A DNA stretch of 64,000 bases from Eilatimonas milleporae (GTDB lineage Bacteria; Pseudomonadota; Alphaproteobacteria; Sphingomonadales; Kordiimonadaceae). The stretch spans positions 1-64,000 of the forward strand of contig NZ_REFR01000001.1 of assembly GCF_003688555.1 (NCBI RefSeq). Direction: 5' to 3'. Positions 63,312 to 64,000 of this stretch are shown here, in pieces. The notes below the pieces were generated by a model. It was not told the DNA's origin. It did no database searches and saw only the letters and a list, made by a program, of their open reading frames with translations. How positions within the stretch are numbered: position 1 is the first letter of the stretch; each line of letters begins with the position of its first letter. A program made the position numbers and the translations under genes.

Positions 63312-64000
63312 TCGCCCGACGCAGACTGCCCTTCGTGCTGGAAGTCGTGGTGCTGCCGGGGCTCAACCTGCTGGCGGCATTCCTGGTGTCCGGCCTCTTC
63401 GTCTGGGCCCTGGGCGAGGACCCGTTCGAGGCGCTCGGCCTGCTGGTCTACGGCGCCTTCGGCTTTCAGGAGGCGATCGGTTACAGCCTCTATTACGCCA
63501 CCAATTTCATTTTCACCGGGCTCGCGGTGTCGATTGCCTATCACGGCGGTCTCTTTAACATCGGCGGCGAGGGACAGGCCATGCTGGGCGGTCTCGGTCT
63601 GACGCTGGCGGCCTTTCTGTTCGGCGGGGTGTCGCCGTTTCTCGCGATTGTGATGGCGGTTCTGTTCTCGGCGCTGTTCGGGGCGGCCTGGGCGGCGGTG
63701 CCGGCCTATCTCCAGGCGCGTCGGGGCAGCCATATCGTCATCACCACCATCATGTTCAACTTCATCGCCGCGTCCCTGCTCGCCTATCTGCTGGTCGGTC
63801 CCCTGCAGCGCCCTGGCGGTCAGATGCCGGAAAGCGCCGATTTTCCCGAAGGCGTGCATCTGGCCCATGTGCATGACCTGCTGGCCCGTCTGGGCATCGC
63901 CTTTGAAAGCAGCCCCCTCAATGTTTCGATCCTGATCGCGCTGGCCTGCGCGGTGGCCGTGTGGTTCCTCCTGTGGCGCACGCGGTTCGGCTATGAGCTG
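63308..64000 (+). CDS. Nucleoside ABC importer permease (partial, cut by window end)
   Basis: The frame opens at ATG 63308 within the ATGA overlap and stays open to the window edge (231 codons). Hydrophobic segments alternate (VVVLPGLNLLAAFLVSGLFVWAL, ATNFIFTGLAVSIAYHGGLFNIGGEGQ, LTLAAFLFGGVSPFLAIVMAV), and NIGGEGQAMLGGLG is the permease motif of the branched-chain/nucleoside (YufP/NupP-like) family. A second permease gene usually follows outside the window. Confidence 0.9.
   Translation, partial: MIARRRLPFVLEVVVLPGLNLLAAFLVSGLFVWALGEDPFEALGLLVYGAFGFQEAIGYSLYYATNFIFTGLAVSIAYHGGLFNIGGEGQAMLGGLGLTLAAFLFGGVSPFLAIVMAVLFSALFGAAWAAVPAYLQARRGSHIVITTIMFNFIAASLLAYLLVGPLQRPGGQMPESADFPEGVHLAHVHDLLARLGIAFESSPLNVSILIALACAVAVWFLLWRTRFGYEL

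Overview
The window is high-GC DNA that reads like a free-living, aerobic, heterotrophic alphaproteobacterium, probably aquatic. The evidence is the gene content: a TonB receptor with a FecI/FecR-type regulatory pair, a DcaP-like porin, a rubrerythrin/Fe-S/DUF3501 trio, a bacterial two-domain ALDH16, a complete reductive pyrimidine pathway and RutR-like operators. No rRNA or tRNA gene was recognised, so placement below class is not attempted.

Layout. 1-5.7 kb: 5' end of an acetyl-CoA synthetase gene, a porin, a MipA/OmpV-type outer-membrane protein, a SAM methyltransferase and an APC permease, with several operator-like palindromes. 5.9-16 kb: an iron/metal-uptake block that looks less GC-rich than its flanks. 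It holds a TonB receptor, a His-rich Spy-like periplasmic protein, a PepSY membrane protein, a second TonB receptor with an STN signalling domain, an anti-sigma factor, an ECF sigma factor and a Fur-box-like site. It ends at a decayed IS3 transposase. 16-20 kb: DUF3501, GlpC-like Fe-S protein and rubrerythrin, then a RelE/XRE toxin-antitoxin pair lying between two copies of a roughly 75-87 bp repeat. 20.4-24.7 kb: a four-gene MacAB-like ABC exporter.

24.8-34.9 kb: one minus-strand operon for reductive uracil/thymine breakdown (preT, preA, omega-aminotransferase, CoA-acylating semialdehyde dehydrogenase, beta-ureidopropionase, NCS1 transporter, dihydropyrimidinase), taking pyrimidines to acetyl-CoA or propionyl-CoA. 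34.9-37 kb: an accessory patch with an IS630 remnant, an A+T-richer membrane-protein gene of unknown function and a dispersed repeat. 37-42.5 kb: a tricorn-type protease followed by three tandem terminators, and an EAL phosphodiesterase. 42.9-49.7 kb: haloalkane dehalogenase, a saccharopine-dehydrogenase-like reductase, a TetR regulator with two operator repeats, a GST-like protein, an aldehyde dehydrogenase and a PepSY protein. 49.8-64 kb: a nucleoside-scavenging block (thymidine kinase, exported adenosine deaminase, purine-type permease, deoC, ALDH16, purine nucleoside phosphorylase, two phosphoribosyltransferases, and a BMP-family nucleoside ABC importer cut by the window end).

The strongest cross-region link is a palindrome, TTGACCA-NN-(T/C/G)GGTCAG, at three places: before preT, before deoC-ALDH16, and between upp and the nucleoside ABC importer. 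It matches the E. coli RutR consensus. It suggests that one pyrimidine-sensing repressor, not encoded here, ties nucleoside import, deoxyribose use and pyrimidine-ring breakdown into one regulon. A second trait of the window is the frequency of short tandem repeats, some spanning stop codons.
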